From Balaenoptera acutorostrata (taxonomy: Eukaryota; Chordata; Mammalia; Artiodactyla; Balaenopteridae): a stretch of DNA of 64,000 bases. Below are positions 1-10,364 of the stretch, piece by piece; positions within the stretch are counted from its first letter, which is position 1; the number at the start of each line of letters is the position of its first letter. The notes beneath the pieces were generated by a model. That model was not told where the DNA came from. It did not search any database and saw nothing but the letters and a program-made list of their open reading frames with translations. The translations under genes and the position numbers were made by a program. The DNA lies in assembly GCF_949987535.1 (NCBI RefSeq), contig NC_080067.1, forward strand, positions 45,444,910 through 45,508,909, given 5' to 3'.

Positions 1-120
1 ATATTACAATTATTATAATCCCCATTTTACAGGTAAACAAATCAAGTCTCAAAGACATGCAATTGTCGCCCATGAGCTAACAACTGGTTAGTAGTTAAGC
101 AAGGATTTGCACCTTTGTCC
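1..120 (-). repeat. MIR SINE remnant
   Basis: Reads as the reverse complement of a MIR core: 'ccccattttacaggtaaac' followed by a degenerate 'caagtctcaaagacatg' and 'aaggatttgcacc', which match the usual antisense MIR order. It is cut by the window start. Old and diverged. Confidence 0.6.
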
Positions 121-960
121 ATCTGCTGCAGAAACCCATATACTTCCCACTAAGGTATCCCATACTGCCTATCTGCACATTCATCAGATAGAGTTCATAA
201 TGAGATGGCCTGGTCAAGGAGAGCCTGTGATGGAGAGGAAGCTGGCCTTAGCAGGTGGTCAAAATCTATGTGAGTCAGGACTTCTGCTCCTACTATTATG
301 GATAACTTGTAGCAGAGCAATACTCAACCGAAGAACAACTTGACAAACTAAATAAAATTGTTTTAAAAATCTGTTGGAAGGCTTCTGGAGCAGCTAAGCC
401 TTGAGGGCCAAGATCCTGAACAGAAGAGAAATTCATTGAAGTGATCCCAATATTGTGTGCTTTGCCATACTCCCTAGGGCATTTGCCCATTCTTAAAATG
501 TTTAAGGCAGAAGGCAGCTACTAAAAGGCAGATAAGCACACAGAGCTTATGGTGCTGGAAAAAAGAGTTTGGGCTTACTAAGCAGCCAGAACTTCAGGAG
601 CCAAGATCCCAAGAAAGAAGAATGATGCAAAAGTGAGTCCAACATTCTATGCAAGTTTTCATCTCAGGATATTTGCTAATTCAGAGCAAGAGGCTCAGAA
701 ATCAAGAAGAAAGTAACTGAGAAGTTGAGTGCAGTTTGGGGCATTCCCATGATACTGGGGAGAAAATAAAATTCAAGGTTTACCAAAGAAGAGGAACCCT
801 GTTAAATACTCTAAGCACACAGAGAACTAGAGAACTATATTCAAGAAGTGTGGGTGATCAAAAGAAAACAATCTCACAAACTTTGAAACCCTGGCTTGAG
901 TGATTGGATGTGGAGATTTTCTCCTCTCTCTGCCAGAGTACAGAGAGAATTTCTGAAGAA
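121..960. other. No recognisable gene; unresolved A-rich sequence
   Basis: About 840 bp with no convincing frame or family match. The A-rich, G-poor top strand resembles old L1 sequence, and the next segment looks like an L1 5' region, so this may be the 5' end of the same ancient element, but I cannot align it. Confidence 0.4.
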
Positions 961-1400
961 ATATAACATCATCCAGAGCTTCTACAATGCTTCATCACAA
1001 TGTCTAACATTTAATAAAAATTACCATGCATGTCAAAAACTAGGACCAAGAATAAAAGAAGAAAAAAAAAGGACAATGAAAGCTGATGCACTGGTGATGC
1101 AGATATTGGACTTTCCAGGTACAGACTTTTCAAAAACATGATTATTAAGCTAAAAAACATAGATAAATCACATGAAAATTCTAGAAATAGAAAAATGCAA
1201 GAATAGAAAATAACATATATGTGAACCAGAATGTGCACCAATTCATTTAAACCCAGAGTTTAGGAAAAGTCATCAAAACATATGGACACAGCTATCAACA
1301 GGCATTTTCTATGTCAAAAACAAGGGCAATAAAACAGGGTCAAAAGTAACAAATCACATAAATACCTAACATGGCCATAAAATTTGAACATTAAAGATAT
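960..1400 (+). repeat. Possible ancient L1 5' region (L1M type)
   Basis: Text such as 'gcatgtcaaaaactaggacc' and 'ctagaaatagaaaaatgcaag' follows the order seen just before and at the start of ORF1 in old L1M/L1ME elements. No open frame survives. Family assignment is from memory of the general pattern. Confidence 0.4.
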
Positions 1401-1624
1401 CAAAACAACACCTGACTACTGTAAGTGTCTTTCAAATTGTTTTTATCTTCAAGAAGATACTGAATTTCTCTTGTCTGGATAAATGGCCTCTATCTGCTTA
1501 ATTCAGAGATTTGCTCTTACAGAGATTGGTTCGCTCTATCCCATTTTGTTACAAAACCTCTCAGCTTATCTCTGAGCTTCTGAATTAACACTTCCTATTT
1601 GTCCTATTTTTTCGGGGGGGGTTA

Positions 1625-1865
1625 GGCAGTTAGCTTAAAGGATAAAGCATGCCTATTTGCACCTCCAATCAACCAGCAGAGAGAGATTTCCAGAATGAAA
1701 GTGGCTTGCTACAGGACAACACACAGGTTGTTTGACCTTGGCTAAGTCACAACCTCCCTGAGCCTCTGTATCTATAAAGTGAAGCCAATTCCACTTCCTT
1801 AACAAGACTGTTGTAGAGATTAAATGAAATAGAACATGTGAAAACACTTTGTAAACCATAATGCC
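1625..1865 (+). repeat. MIR SINE
   Basis: Typical MIR order: 'tttgaccttggctaagtcac', then 'cctctgtatctataaagtg', 'gttgtagagattaaatga' and 'gaaaacactttgtaaacc'. The core and 3' portion are clear, the 5' part is diverged. Confidence 0.8.
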
Positions 1866-1977
1866 TTTTTAAATTGTTAGTTATTTCTGTTCCATGACCC
1901 CTGTACAGAAGGGGGTAACTGGGCCTCATTTATGTTTGCGGAGAAATCCTATATGTTTTTTAAACAAATTTCCACAT

Positions 1978-2300
1978 TTCCTTCACTCAACATTCAACAA
2001 ACTTTTATTAAATATCTGATACGTGCCAGGATCCCTGACAGGTGCTGAAGATGCAAAGATTAGTAAGGTATGCACTTTGCCATTAAGGACCTCACAGACT
2101 GGGGGGGGAAGACAGACAAGTAAATAAAGTATTAAACACCCGTGCAATAAGTGATGGGGGAAAAAAAGGGAGTTATCACTTCTGCCTTAAGTCAGGGAAG
2201 GCTGGGTTTTGACAGATAAATAGGAAATCACTAGGCAGATTAAGCAAGTTGGGGAGACAATGGCAGCCAGAGGGAATGTGCAACGACCCAGAGGCATGAA
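1978..2300 (-). repeat. L2 LINE 3' end
   Basis: Antisense L2 3' UTR: 'cattcaacaaacttttatt', 'acgtgccaggatccctgac', 'ggacctcacagactgggg', 'agacagacaagtaaataaag', then 'gtcagggaaggctgggtttt' and 'cccagaggcatgaaaaagc'. Order agrees with the L2 consensus read backwards. No coding potential. Confidence 0.75.
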
Positions 2301-2440
2301 AAAGCATTGCACACAATAAATTCCCTTTGATTAAGATATGAAGTTGAGATATAATCTTGGTCACTGCCCTTCAGGGGCTCAGTGTGATAGAAGAGAAAAA
2401 CACACAAACAAGCAATCTTAATGGCTTTGTGGAAAACCAA
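2301..2440 (-). repeat. Second short L2-like fragment
   Basis: 'gtcactgcccttcaggggct', 'cagtgtgatagaag' and 'acacaaacaagcaatc' repeat the antisense L2 motif order a second time, so this is probably a separate L2 insertion or a duplicated piece. Confidence 0.45.
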
Positions 2441-2499
2441 GATACCAAATTAGATACTATATGATCTCATCTGTGGAACTAAAGAGAAAAATATGTATA

Positions 2500-4011
2500 A
2501 AGTTGCCTGGAAACAAACAAAAGAACAACCCAATTAAAAAACAGGCAAAGGACTTGAATGGATATTTCCCTGAAAAAATATACAAATGGCCAATAAGCAT
2601 GTGAAAAGTTGCTCAACATCATCAGTCATTAGGGAAATGCAAATAAAAAACACAATGGAATACCACTTCACTCCCACTAGAATGGCTATCATAAAAAAAC
2701 CAAAAGGAAATAGCAAGTATTGGCAAGGATGTGGAGAAATTGGAACCCTTATGAACTTTTGTGCATTGCTGGTGGGAATATAAAAGCGTGCAGCTATTTG
2801 GAAAAAGTTTCATGGTTTCTCAAAAAGTTTAATACAGAATTACCATATGACCCAACAGTTCCACTCATATGTATGAAACCATGCACCTCAGACTGGGACT
2901 TGAACCCACGTGCCAGAACTCAAACATGGCCCAAACCCACAGTCTTCCAACTGAGATCACACACCTGGTTTCAGGACTTAATGAAGCTCAGGTTCTTGAT
3001 GTCTCATCGCAGAAAGAATTCAGTGAGAAACAAAGTGATACGTAAGAAGTGGATTTATTTAGAGAGAAACACAATCCACAGACAGATTGTGGGCCATCTC
3101 AGAAGGTGAGAAAGGCACCAGGGTATGGGGTTCTAGTTTTTAGAGGGGTAGATAATTTAATAGGCTGATGAGTGGGAGGAGTATTCCAGCTATTTCAGGA
3201 AGGGGCAGGGATTTCCAGGAATTGGGCCACCACCCACTTTTGGATCCTTATGGTCATCTTAGAACTGTCATGGAGCCTGTGGGTGTGTTATTTAGCTTGC
3301 TGCTGTGTTACAATGAGCGTATACTGAGGCTCAAGGTCTAGTGGAAGTTGACTTGTCCACCATCTTGGACCCATTTTGTTCTAATCCATTTATGTCTTGT
3401 CCACGGGCTATGTCATTTTTTCAAAGGTTGTGCCCTCTCCCCTTCCCTCCTGTTTCAGGTATAGACCCAAAGGACTGAAAACAGGAACTCAGACAGATAC
3501 TTATAATCAAATGTTCCTATCAGCATTATTTACAGTAGCTAAAAGGTAGAAACAACCCAAGTATCCATCAGCAGATGAATGGATAAATGAAATGTGGTAA
3601 ACACATACAATGGAATATTATTCAGCCATAAAAAGGAAAGACGTTCTGATATATGCTATAGCATGAAATAAAATTTGAAAATATGCTAAGTGAAATAGGC
3701 CAGATACAAAAAAAGGACAAATATTATATGATTCCACTTATATGAACTGCTTAAAACATTCAAATACATAGAAAGGGACAGTAGAATAGAGATTACCAGA
3801 GTCTGGAGGGAATAGGACATAAGTAGTTATGGTCTAATGGTTACAGAGTTTCCACTTAGGATGATGAAAAAATCTGGCAATAGTGGTGACGGTTACACAA
3901 CATTGTGAATGTCCTTAACGCCACTGAACTGTAACACTTAAATATGGTTAAGATGATAAATTTTATGTTATGTGAATTTTACCACAATAAAAAATTTTTT
4001 TTAAAAAAATT
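2500..4011 (+). mobile_element. Old L1 3' end (L1MA-like), split by an LTR
   Basis: The two halves, 2500-2873 and 3458-4011, join into the C-terminal ORF2 and 3' UTR of an old L1: 'tgctcaacatcatcagtcat', 'aatggctatcataaaaa', 'ggatgtggagaaattggaac', then after the LTR 'atagacccaaaggactgaaa', 'tggaatattattcagcca' and an A-rich tail near 3990-4010. The frame is broken many times. It is 5'-truncated, and it hosts the solo LTR at 2874-3457, so it is older than that LTR. Confidence 0.8.
2874..3457 (+). mobile_element. Solo LTR, probably ERV1 type, inside an old L1
   Basis: The 584-bp segment begins TGAAAC and ends GTTTCA, a perfect 6-bp terminal inverted repeat. Removing it restores a continuous L1 reading order. 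The flanks are 'tgta' (2870-2873) and 'ggta' (3458-3461), an imperfect 4-bp target duplication as used by gammaretrovirus-like ERVs. The body contains 'agaagtggatttatttagag', typical of such LTRs. No internal viral genes are present, so it is a recombined solo LTR. Strand is a guess from motif order. Confidence 0.7.
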
Positions 4012-4034
4012 AAGATTAGTGAAAAAATGATTGG
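4012..4034 (+). repeat. Left target-site duplication of L1-A
   Basis: The 23 bases here pair with 9932-9955: both start 'aagat', then 'agt', an A run and end 'ttgg'. A few substitutions and one indel separate them, so the insertion is not recent. Confidence 0.65.
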
Positions 4035-4916
4035 TTCAAGATGGCAGAGTAGAAGGACATGTGCTCACTCCCTCTTGCAAGAGCACTGGAATCACAACTA
4101 ACTGCTGAACAATCATTGACAGGAAGACACTGGAACTCACCAAAAAAGATACCCCACATCCAAAGACAAAGGAGAAACCACAATGAGACGGTAGGAGGGG
4201 TGCAATCACAATAAAATCAAATCCCATAACCACTGGGTGGGTGACTCACAAACTGCAGAACAATTATACCACAGAAATCCACCCACTGGAGTGAAGGTTC
4301 TGAGCCCCACATCAGGCTTCCCAACTTGGGGGTCCGGCAATGAGAGGAGGAATTCCTACAGAATCATACTTTGAAGGCTAGCGGGATTTGATTGCAGGAC
4401 TTCAACAGGACTGGGGCAGACAGAGACTCCACTCTTGGAGGGCACACACAAAGTAGTGTACGCATCAGGACCTGGGGGAAGGAGCAGTGACCCCATAGGA
4501 GACTGAACCAGACCTACCTGCTACTGTTGGAGGGTGTCCTGCAAAGGCAGGGGATGGCTGTGGCTCACCACAGGGACAAGGACACTGGAAACAGAAGTTC
4601 TGGGAAGTACTCCTTTACGTGAGCCCTCCCAGAGTCCATCATTAACCCCACCAAAGAGCCTGTAGGCTCCAGTGCTGGGTCGCCTCAGGCCAAACAACCA
4701 ACAGGGAGGGAACTAAGCCCTACCCATCAGCAGTCAAGTGGATTAAAGTTTTACTGAGCTCTGCCCAGCTCTACCTACCACCAGTAACTCCCATCAGTAA
4801 GCTTGCACAAGCCTCTTAGATGGCCTCATCCACCAGAGGGCAGATAGCAAAAGCAAGAAGAACTACAATCCTGCAGCCTGTGGGAAAAAAACCACATTCA
4901 CAGAAAGACAGACAAA
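4035..4916 (+). promoter_or_regulatory. L1-A 5' UTR with internal promoter
   Basis: This 880-bp leader precedes ORF1 and, by analogy with other L1s, should hold the internal RNA polymerase II promoter. 'CAAGATGGC' at 4037-4045, three bases from the element start, matches the YY1 site that positions initiation in human L1. About 700 bp of it is shared with L1-B (31848-32561) at roughly 90% identity by eye. No CpG-island character is evident. Activity is not shown by the sequence. Confidence 0.6.
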
Positions 4917-5844
4917 ATGAAAAGGCAGAGGACTATGTACCAGATGAAGGAACAAGATAAAACCCCAGAAAAACAACTAAATGAAGTGAAGATAGGCAAC
5001 CTTCCAGAAAAAGAATTCAGAATAATGATAGTGAAGATGATCCAGGACCTTGGAAAAAGAATGCAGGCAAAGATCAAAAACATGCAAGAAATGTTTAACA
5101 AAGACCTAGAAGAATTAGAGAAAAAACAACTAGAAGAATTAAAGAACAAACAAACAGAGATGAAAATATAATAACTGAAATGAAAACTACACTAGAAGGA
5201 ATCAATAGCAGAATAACTGAAGCAGAAGAACAGATAAGTGACCTGGAAGACAGAATGGTGGAATTCACTGCTGTGGAAGAGAATAAAGAACAAAGAATGA
5301 AAAGAAATGAGGACAGCCTAAGAGACCTCTGGGACAACATTAAACGCAACAGCATTCACATTATAGGGGTCCCAGAAGGAGAAGAGAGAGAGAAAGGTCC
5401 AGAGAAAATATTTGAAGAGATTATAGTTGAAAACTTCCCTAACATGGGAAAGGATATAGCCACCCAAGTTCAGGAAGTGCAGAGAGTCCCAGCAGGATAA
5501 ATCCAAGAAGAAACATGCCGAGAAACATAGTAATCAAATTGACAAAAATTAAAGACAAAGATAAATTATTGAAAGCAACAAGGGAAAAACAACAAATAAC
5601 ATACAAGGGAACTCCCATAAGGTTAACAGCTGATTTCTCAGCAGAAACTCTACAAGCAAGAAGGGAGTGGCATGATATATTTAAAGTGATGAAAGGGAAG
5701 ACCCTACAACCAAGATGACTCTACCCGGCAAGGATTTCATTCAGATTTGACCGAGAAATCAAAAGTTTTACAGACAAGCAAAAGCTAAGAGAATTCAGCA
5801 CCACCAAATCAGCTCTATAACAAATGCTAAAGGAACTTCTCTAA
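4917..5844 (+). pseudogene. L1-A ORF1 (RNA-binding chaperone), broken
   Basis: ORF1p normally trimerises through a coiled coil and coats L1 RNA. Here the start is the ATG at 4917 (MKRQRTMYQMKEQ). The remnant is spread over three frames: 4917-5171 (N-terminus and heptad-rich coiled coil), 5180-5500 (rest of the coil and the RRM-like 'IHIIGVPEGEER' segment) and 5515-5718 (C-terminal domain, 'PRNIVIKLTKIKDK'). A stop follows 'QTEMKI', another follows 'VQRVPAG'. Relative to L1-D, the coil carries an eight-residue duplication near 5106-5155 (LEELEKKQ then LEELKNKQ). The expected stop is the TAA at 5842-5844. Not functional. Confidence 0.85.
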
Positions 5845-5902
5845 GTGGGAAACACAAGAGAAGAAAAGGACCTACAAAAACAAACCCAGAACAATTAAGA
5901 AA

Positions 5903-8900
5903 ATGGTCATAGGAACACACATATCAATAATTACCTTAAATGTGAATGGATTAAATGCTCCAACCAAAAGACACAGGCTCACTGAATGGATATAAAAACA
6001 AGACCCATATATATGCTGTCTACAAGAGACCCACTTCAAACCTAGGGACACATACAGACTGAAAGTGAGGTTATGGAAAAAGATATTCCATGCAAATGGA
6101 AATCAAAAGAAAGCTGGAGGAGCAATACTCATAGCAGATAAAATAGTTTTAAAAAAGACAATGTTACAAGCGACAAAGAAGGCCACTACAAAATGATCAA
6201 GGGATCAATCCAAGAAGAAGCTATAACAATTATAAATATTTATGCACCCAACATAGGAGCACCTCAAAACATAAGGCAGCTGCTAACAGCTATAAAAGAG
6301 GAAATCGACAGTAACACAATAATAGTGGGGGACTTTAACACCTCACTTACACCAATGGACAGATCATCCAAAATGAAAATTAATAAGGAAACACAAGCTT
6401 TAAATGGCACAATAGACCAGATACATTTAATTGATATTTATAGGACATTACATCCGAAAACAGCAAATTACACTTTCTTCTCAAATGCACATGTAACATT
6501 CTCTAGGATAGATCACATGGGTCACAAATCAAGCCTTGATAAAGTTAAGAAAATTGAAATCATATCAAGCATCTTTTCGGACCACAACACTATGAGATTA
6601 GAAATGAATTACAGGGGAAAAAACGTAAAAAACACAAACACATGGAGGCTAAATAATACGTTACTAAATAACCAAGAGATCACTGAAGAAATCAAACAGG
6701 AAATCAGAAAATACCTAGAGATATATGACAACAAAAACATGATGATCCAAAACCTGTGGGATGCAGCAAAAGCAATTCTAAGAGGGAAGTTTATGGCAAT
6801 ACAATCCTACCTCAAGAAACAAGAAAAATCTCAAATAAACAATCTAACCTTACACCTAAAGGAACTAGAGAAAGCAGAACAAACAAAACCCAAGTCAGTA
6901 GAAGGAAAGAAATCATAAAGATCAGAGCAGAAATAAATGAAATAGAAACAAAGAAAACAATAAGAAAGATGAATAAAACTAAAAGCTGGTTCTTTGAGAA
7001 TATAAACCAAATTGAGAAACCTTTAGCCAGACTCATCAAGAAAAAGAGGGAGAGGACTCAAATCAATAAAATTAAAAATGAAAAAGAAGTTAAAAAGGAC
7101 ACCACAGAAAGACAAAGCATCATAAGAGACTACTACAAGCAACTCTATGCCAATAAAACTGAAAAAATGGAAGAAATGGACAAATTTTTAGAAAGGTGTC
7201 TTCCAAGACTGAACAAGGAGGAAATAGAAAATATGAACAGACCAATCACAGTAATTAAATTGAAACTGCGATTAAAAATCTTCCAACAAACAAAAGTCCA
7301 GGGCTAGATGGCTTCACAGGCGAATTCTATCAAACATTTAGAGAACAGCTAACACCCATCCTTCTCAAACTCTTCTAAAAAATTACAGAGGAAGGAACAC
7401 TCCCAAACTCATTCTATGAGGCCACCATCACTGTGATACCAAAACCAGACAAAGATAGTACGAAAAAAGAAAATTACAGACCAATATCACTGATGAACAT
7501 AGATGCAAAAATCCTCAACAAAATACTAGCTAACAGACTCCAACAGCACATTAAAAGGATCATACACCATGATCAAGTGGGATTTATCCCAGGGATGCAA
7601 GGATTCTTCAATATACGCAAATCAATCAATGTGATACACCATATTAACAAACTGAAGAATAAAAACCATATGATCATCTCTACAGATGCAGAAAAAGCTT
7701 TTGACAAAATTCAACACTGATTTATGATAAAAACTCTCCAGAAAGTGGGCATAGAGGGAACTTAGCTCAACATAATAAAGGCCATATACAACACACCCAC
7801 AGCAAACATCATTCTCAGTGGTGAAAAACTGAAAGCATTTCCCCTAAGATCAGGAAGAAGACAAGGATGTCCACTCTTTCCTAGCCATGGAAACTATTTT
7901 TCAACATAGTTTTGGAAGTCCTAGCCATGGCAATCAGAGAAGAAAAAGAAAGAAAAGGAATACAAATGGGAAAAGAAAAAGTAAAATTGTCACTGTTTGC
8001 AGATGACATGATACTATACATAGAGAATCCTAAAGATACCACCAGAAAACTAGTAGAGCTAATCAGTGAATTTGGTAAAGTTTCAGGATACAAAATTAAT
8101 GCACAGAAATCTCTTGCATTCCTATACACTAACAATGGAAGATCAGAAAGAGAAATTAAGGAAACACTCCCATTTACCACTGCAACAAAAAGAATAAAAT
8201 ACCTAGCAATAAACCTATGTAAGGAGGTAAAAGTTCTGTACTTAGAAAACTATAAGACACTGGTGAAAAAAATCAAAGATAACACAAACAGATGGAGAGA
8301 TGTACCATGTTCTTGGATTGGAGGAATCAATATTGTGAAAATGACTGTACTACCCAAAGCAATCTACAGATTCAGTGCAATCCCTTTCAAATTACCAATG
8401 GCATTTTTTTACAGAACTAGAACAAAAAATCTTAAAATTTGTATGTAGACACAAAAGACCCCAAATAGCCAAATCAGTCTCGAGGGGAAAAAATGGAGCA
8501 GGAGGAATCAGACTCCCTGACTTCAGACTATACTACAAAGCTACAGTAATCAAGACAATATGGTACTGGCACAAAAACAGAAACATAGATCAATGGAATA
8601 CAGGTTACAAAGCCCAGAGACAAACCCACGCATCTATAGTCAACTAATCTATGATAAAGGAGGCAAGGATATACACTGGAGAAAGGACAATCTCTTCAAT
8701 AAGTGGTGTTGGGAAAAGTGAACAGCTACATGTAAAAGAATGAAATTAGAACACTTCCTAACACTGTACACAAAATAAACTCAAAATGGATTAAAGACCT
8801 AAATGTAAGACTGGACACTATAAATCTCTTAGAGGAAAACATAGGAAGAACACTCTTTGACATAAATCACAGCAAGATCTTTTTTCACCCACCTGCTAGA

Positions 8901-9717
8901 GTAATGGAAATAAAAACAAAAACAAACAAATGGGACCTAATGAAACTTCAAAGCTTTTGTACAGTAAAGAAACTATAAACAAAGTGAAAAGACAACCCTC
9001 AGAATGGGAGAAAATATTTGCAAACGAATCAATGGACAAAGGATTAATCTCCAAAATATATAAACAGCTCATGCAGCTCAATATTAAAAAAACAAGCAAC
9101 CCAATCCAAAAATGGGCAGAAAACCTAAATAGACATTTCTCCAAAGAAGATATACAGATGGCCAAGAAGCACATGAAAAGCTGCTCAACATCACTAATTA
9201 TTAGAGAAATGCAAATCAAAACTACAATGAGGTATCACCTCACACCAGTTAGAATGGCCATGATCAGAAAATCTACAAACAACAAATGCTGGAGAGGGTG
9301 TGGAGAAAAGAGAACCCTCTTGCACTGTTGGTGGGAATGCAAATTGATACAACCACTATGGAGAACGGTATGGAGGTTCCTTAAAAAACTAAAAATAGAA
9401 TAACCATATGACCCAGCAATTCCACTACTGGGCATATACCAGAGAAAACCATAATTCCAAAAGACCCATGCACCCCAATGTTCACTGCAGCACTATTTAT
9501 GATAGCCAGGTCATGGAAGCTACCTAAATGCCCATGGACAGACAAATGAATAAAGATGTGGTACATATGTACAATAGAATATTACTCAACCGTAAAAAGG
9601 AATGAAATTGGGTCATTTGTAGAGATGTGGATGGACCTAGAGACTGTCATACAGAGTGAAGTAAGTCAGAAAGAGAAAAACAAATATCGTGTATTAACAC
9701 ATCTATGTGGACTCTAG
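5903..9717 (+). pseudogene. L1-A ORF2 (endonuclease-reverse transcriptase), broken
   Basis: ORF2p nicks target DNA and reverse transcribes L1 RNA. The start is the ATG at 5903, 58 bp after ORF1. A CAA to TAA change stops it at 5993-5995, inside the endonuclease. Later pieces keep 'CLQETHF' (endonuclease glutamate), 'GDFNTSL' near 6331, the RT motifs '[10 protein letters not shown]' near 7577 and 'FADD' at 7996-8007, and the C-terminal zinc-knuckle-like region '[13 protein letters not shown]' near 9324. Open pieces lie at 6193-6918, 6756-7307, 7433-7720, 7912-8448, 8375-8647 and 8930-9403. At 7880 a short patch repeats downstream sequence. The last codon is the TAG at 9715-9717. Many stops and frameshifts; dead. 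Confidence 0.88.
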
Positions 9718-9931
9718 AAAAATGGTACAGATGAACCGGTTTGCAAGGCAGAAATAGAGACACAGATGTAGGGAACAAACGTATGGACACAAAGGAGGTA
9801 AAGAGGGTGGGTAGGAGTGGTGGTGGGATTAATTGGGAGATTGGGTTGACAATATACACTAATATGTATAAAATAGATAACTAATAAGCACCTGCTGTAT
9901 AAAAAATAAATCACAAAATAAAGTTAAAAAA
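9718..9931 (+). repeat. L1-A 3' UTR and poly(A) tail
   Basis: Contains 'gatgaaccggtttgcaag', a G-rich stretch near 9795-9830 and the ending 'aaaataaagtt' followed by A residues. A G-rich tract is usual in L1 3' UTRs. The AATAAA-type signal lies just upstream of the tail. Confidence 0.8.
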
Positions 9932-9955
9932 AAGATGAGTGGAAAAAGTGGTTGG
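9932..9955 (+). repeat. Right target-site duplication of L1-A
   Basis: Pairs with 4012-4034, with one extra G and a few substitutions. Confidence 0.65.
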
Positions 9956-9974
9956 AAAAATATTTCAAGATCTT

Positions 9975-10351
9975 TTTTTTTTTTTCAAACAACACTACTC
10001 TTTTTTTTTAATTTATTTATTTATTTTTGGCTGCGTTGGATCTTCATTGCTGCATGCGGGCTTTCTCTAGTTGTGGAGAGCAGGGGCTACTCTTCATTGC
10101 GTTGATCAGACTTCTCATTACGGTGGCTTCTCTTTTTGCAGAGCATAGGGTCTAGGCATGCAGTCTTCAGTAGTTGTGGCACGCTGGCTCAGTAGATGTG
10201 GCTCAAGGGCTGTAGAGTACAGGCTCAGTAGTTGTGGCACACAGGCTTAGTTGCTCCACGGCATGTGGGATCTTCCCGGACCAGGGATTGAACCCAAGTC
10301 CCCTGCATTAGCAGGCAGATTCTTACCCACTGTGCTACCAGGGAAGTCCCA
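9975..10351 (-). mobile_element. CHR-2 SINE, long form, 13-bp TSD
   Basis: Reverse complement of the tRNA-derived cetartiodactyl SINE. The head is at the right ('ctaccagggaagtccc' reversed), the B box is antisense at 'gattgaacccaag', and the tail is the T-rich left end. The 13-bp duplications 'atttcaagatctt' at 9962-9974 and 10352-10364 are identical. The A tail is in two parts: T runs at 9973-9985 and 10001-10009 enclose 15 bp of unique sequence (9986-10000). It lacks the internal deletion seen in the 16.1-kb and 59.2-kb copies. Confidence 0.92.
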
Positions 10352-10364
10352 ATTTCAAGATCTT

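Larger units (their letters stand above)
4035..9931 (+). mobile_element. L1-A: near full-length LINE-1, decayed
   Basis: About 5.9 kb: 5' UTR 4035-4916, ORF1 remnant 4917-5844, ORF2 remnant 5903-9717, 3' UTR and A tail to about 9931. It begins 'ttcaagatggcagag', the same start as L1-B at 31848, which supports a complete 5' end. Imperfect target duplications flank it (4012-4034 and 9932-9955). Both ORFs contain stops and frameshifts, so it cannot move on its own. The 3' UTR ('gatgaaccggtttgcaag') is the same type as in L1-B, L1-D and L1-E. Confidence 0.93.
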
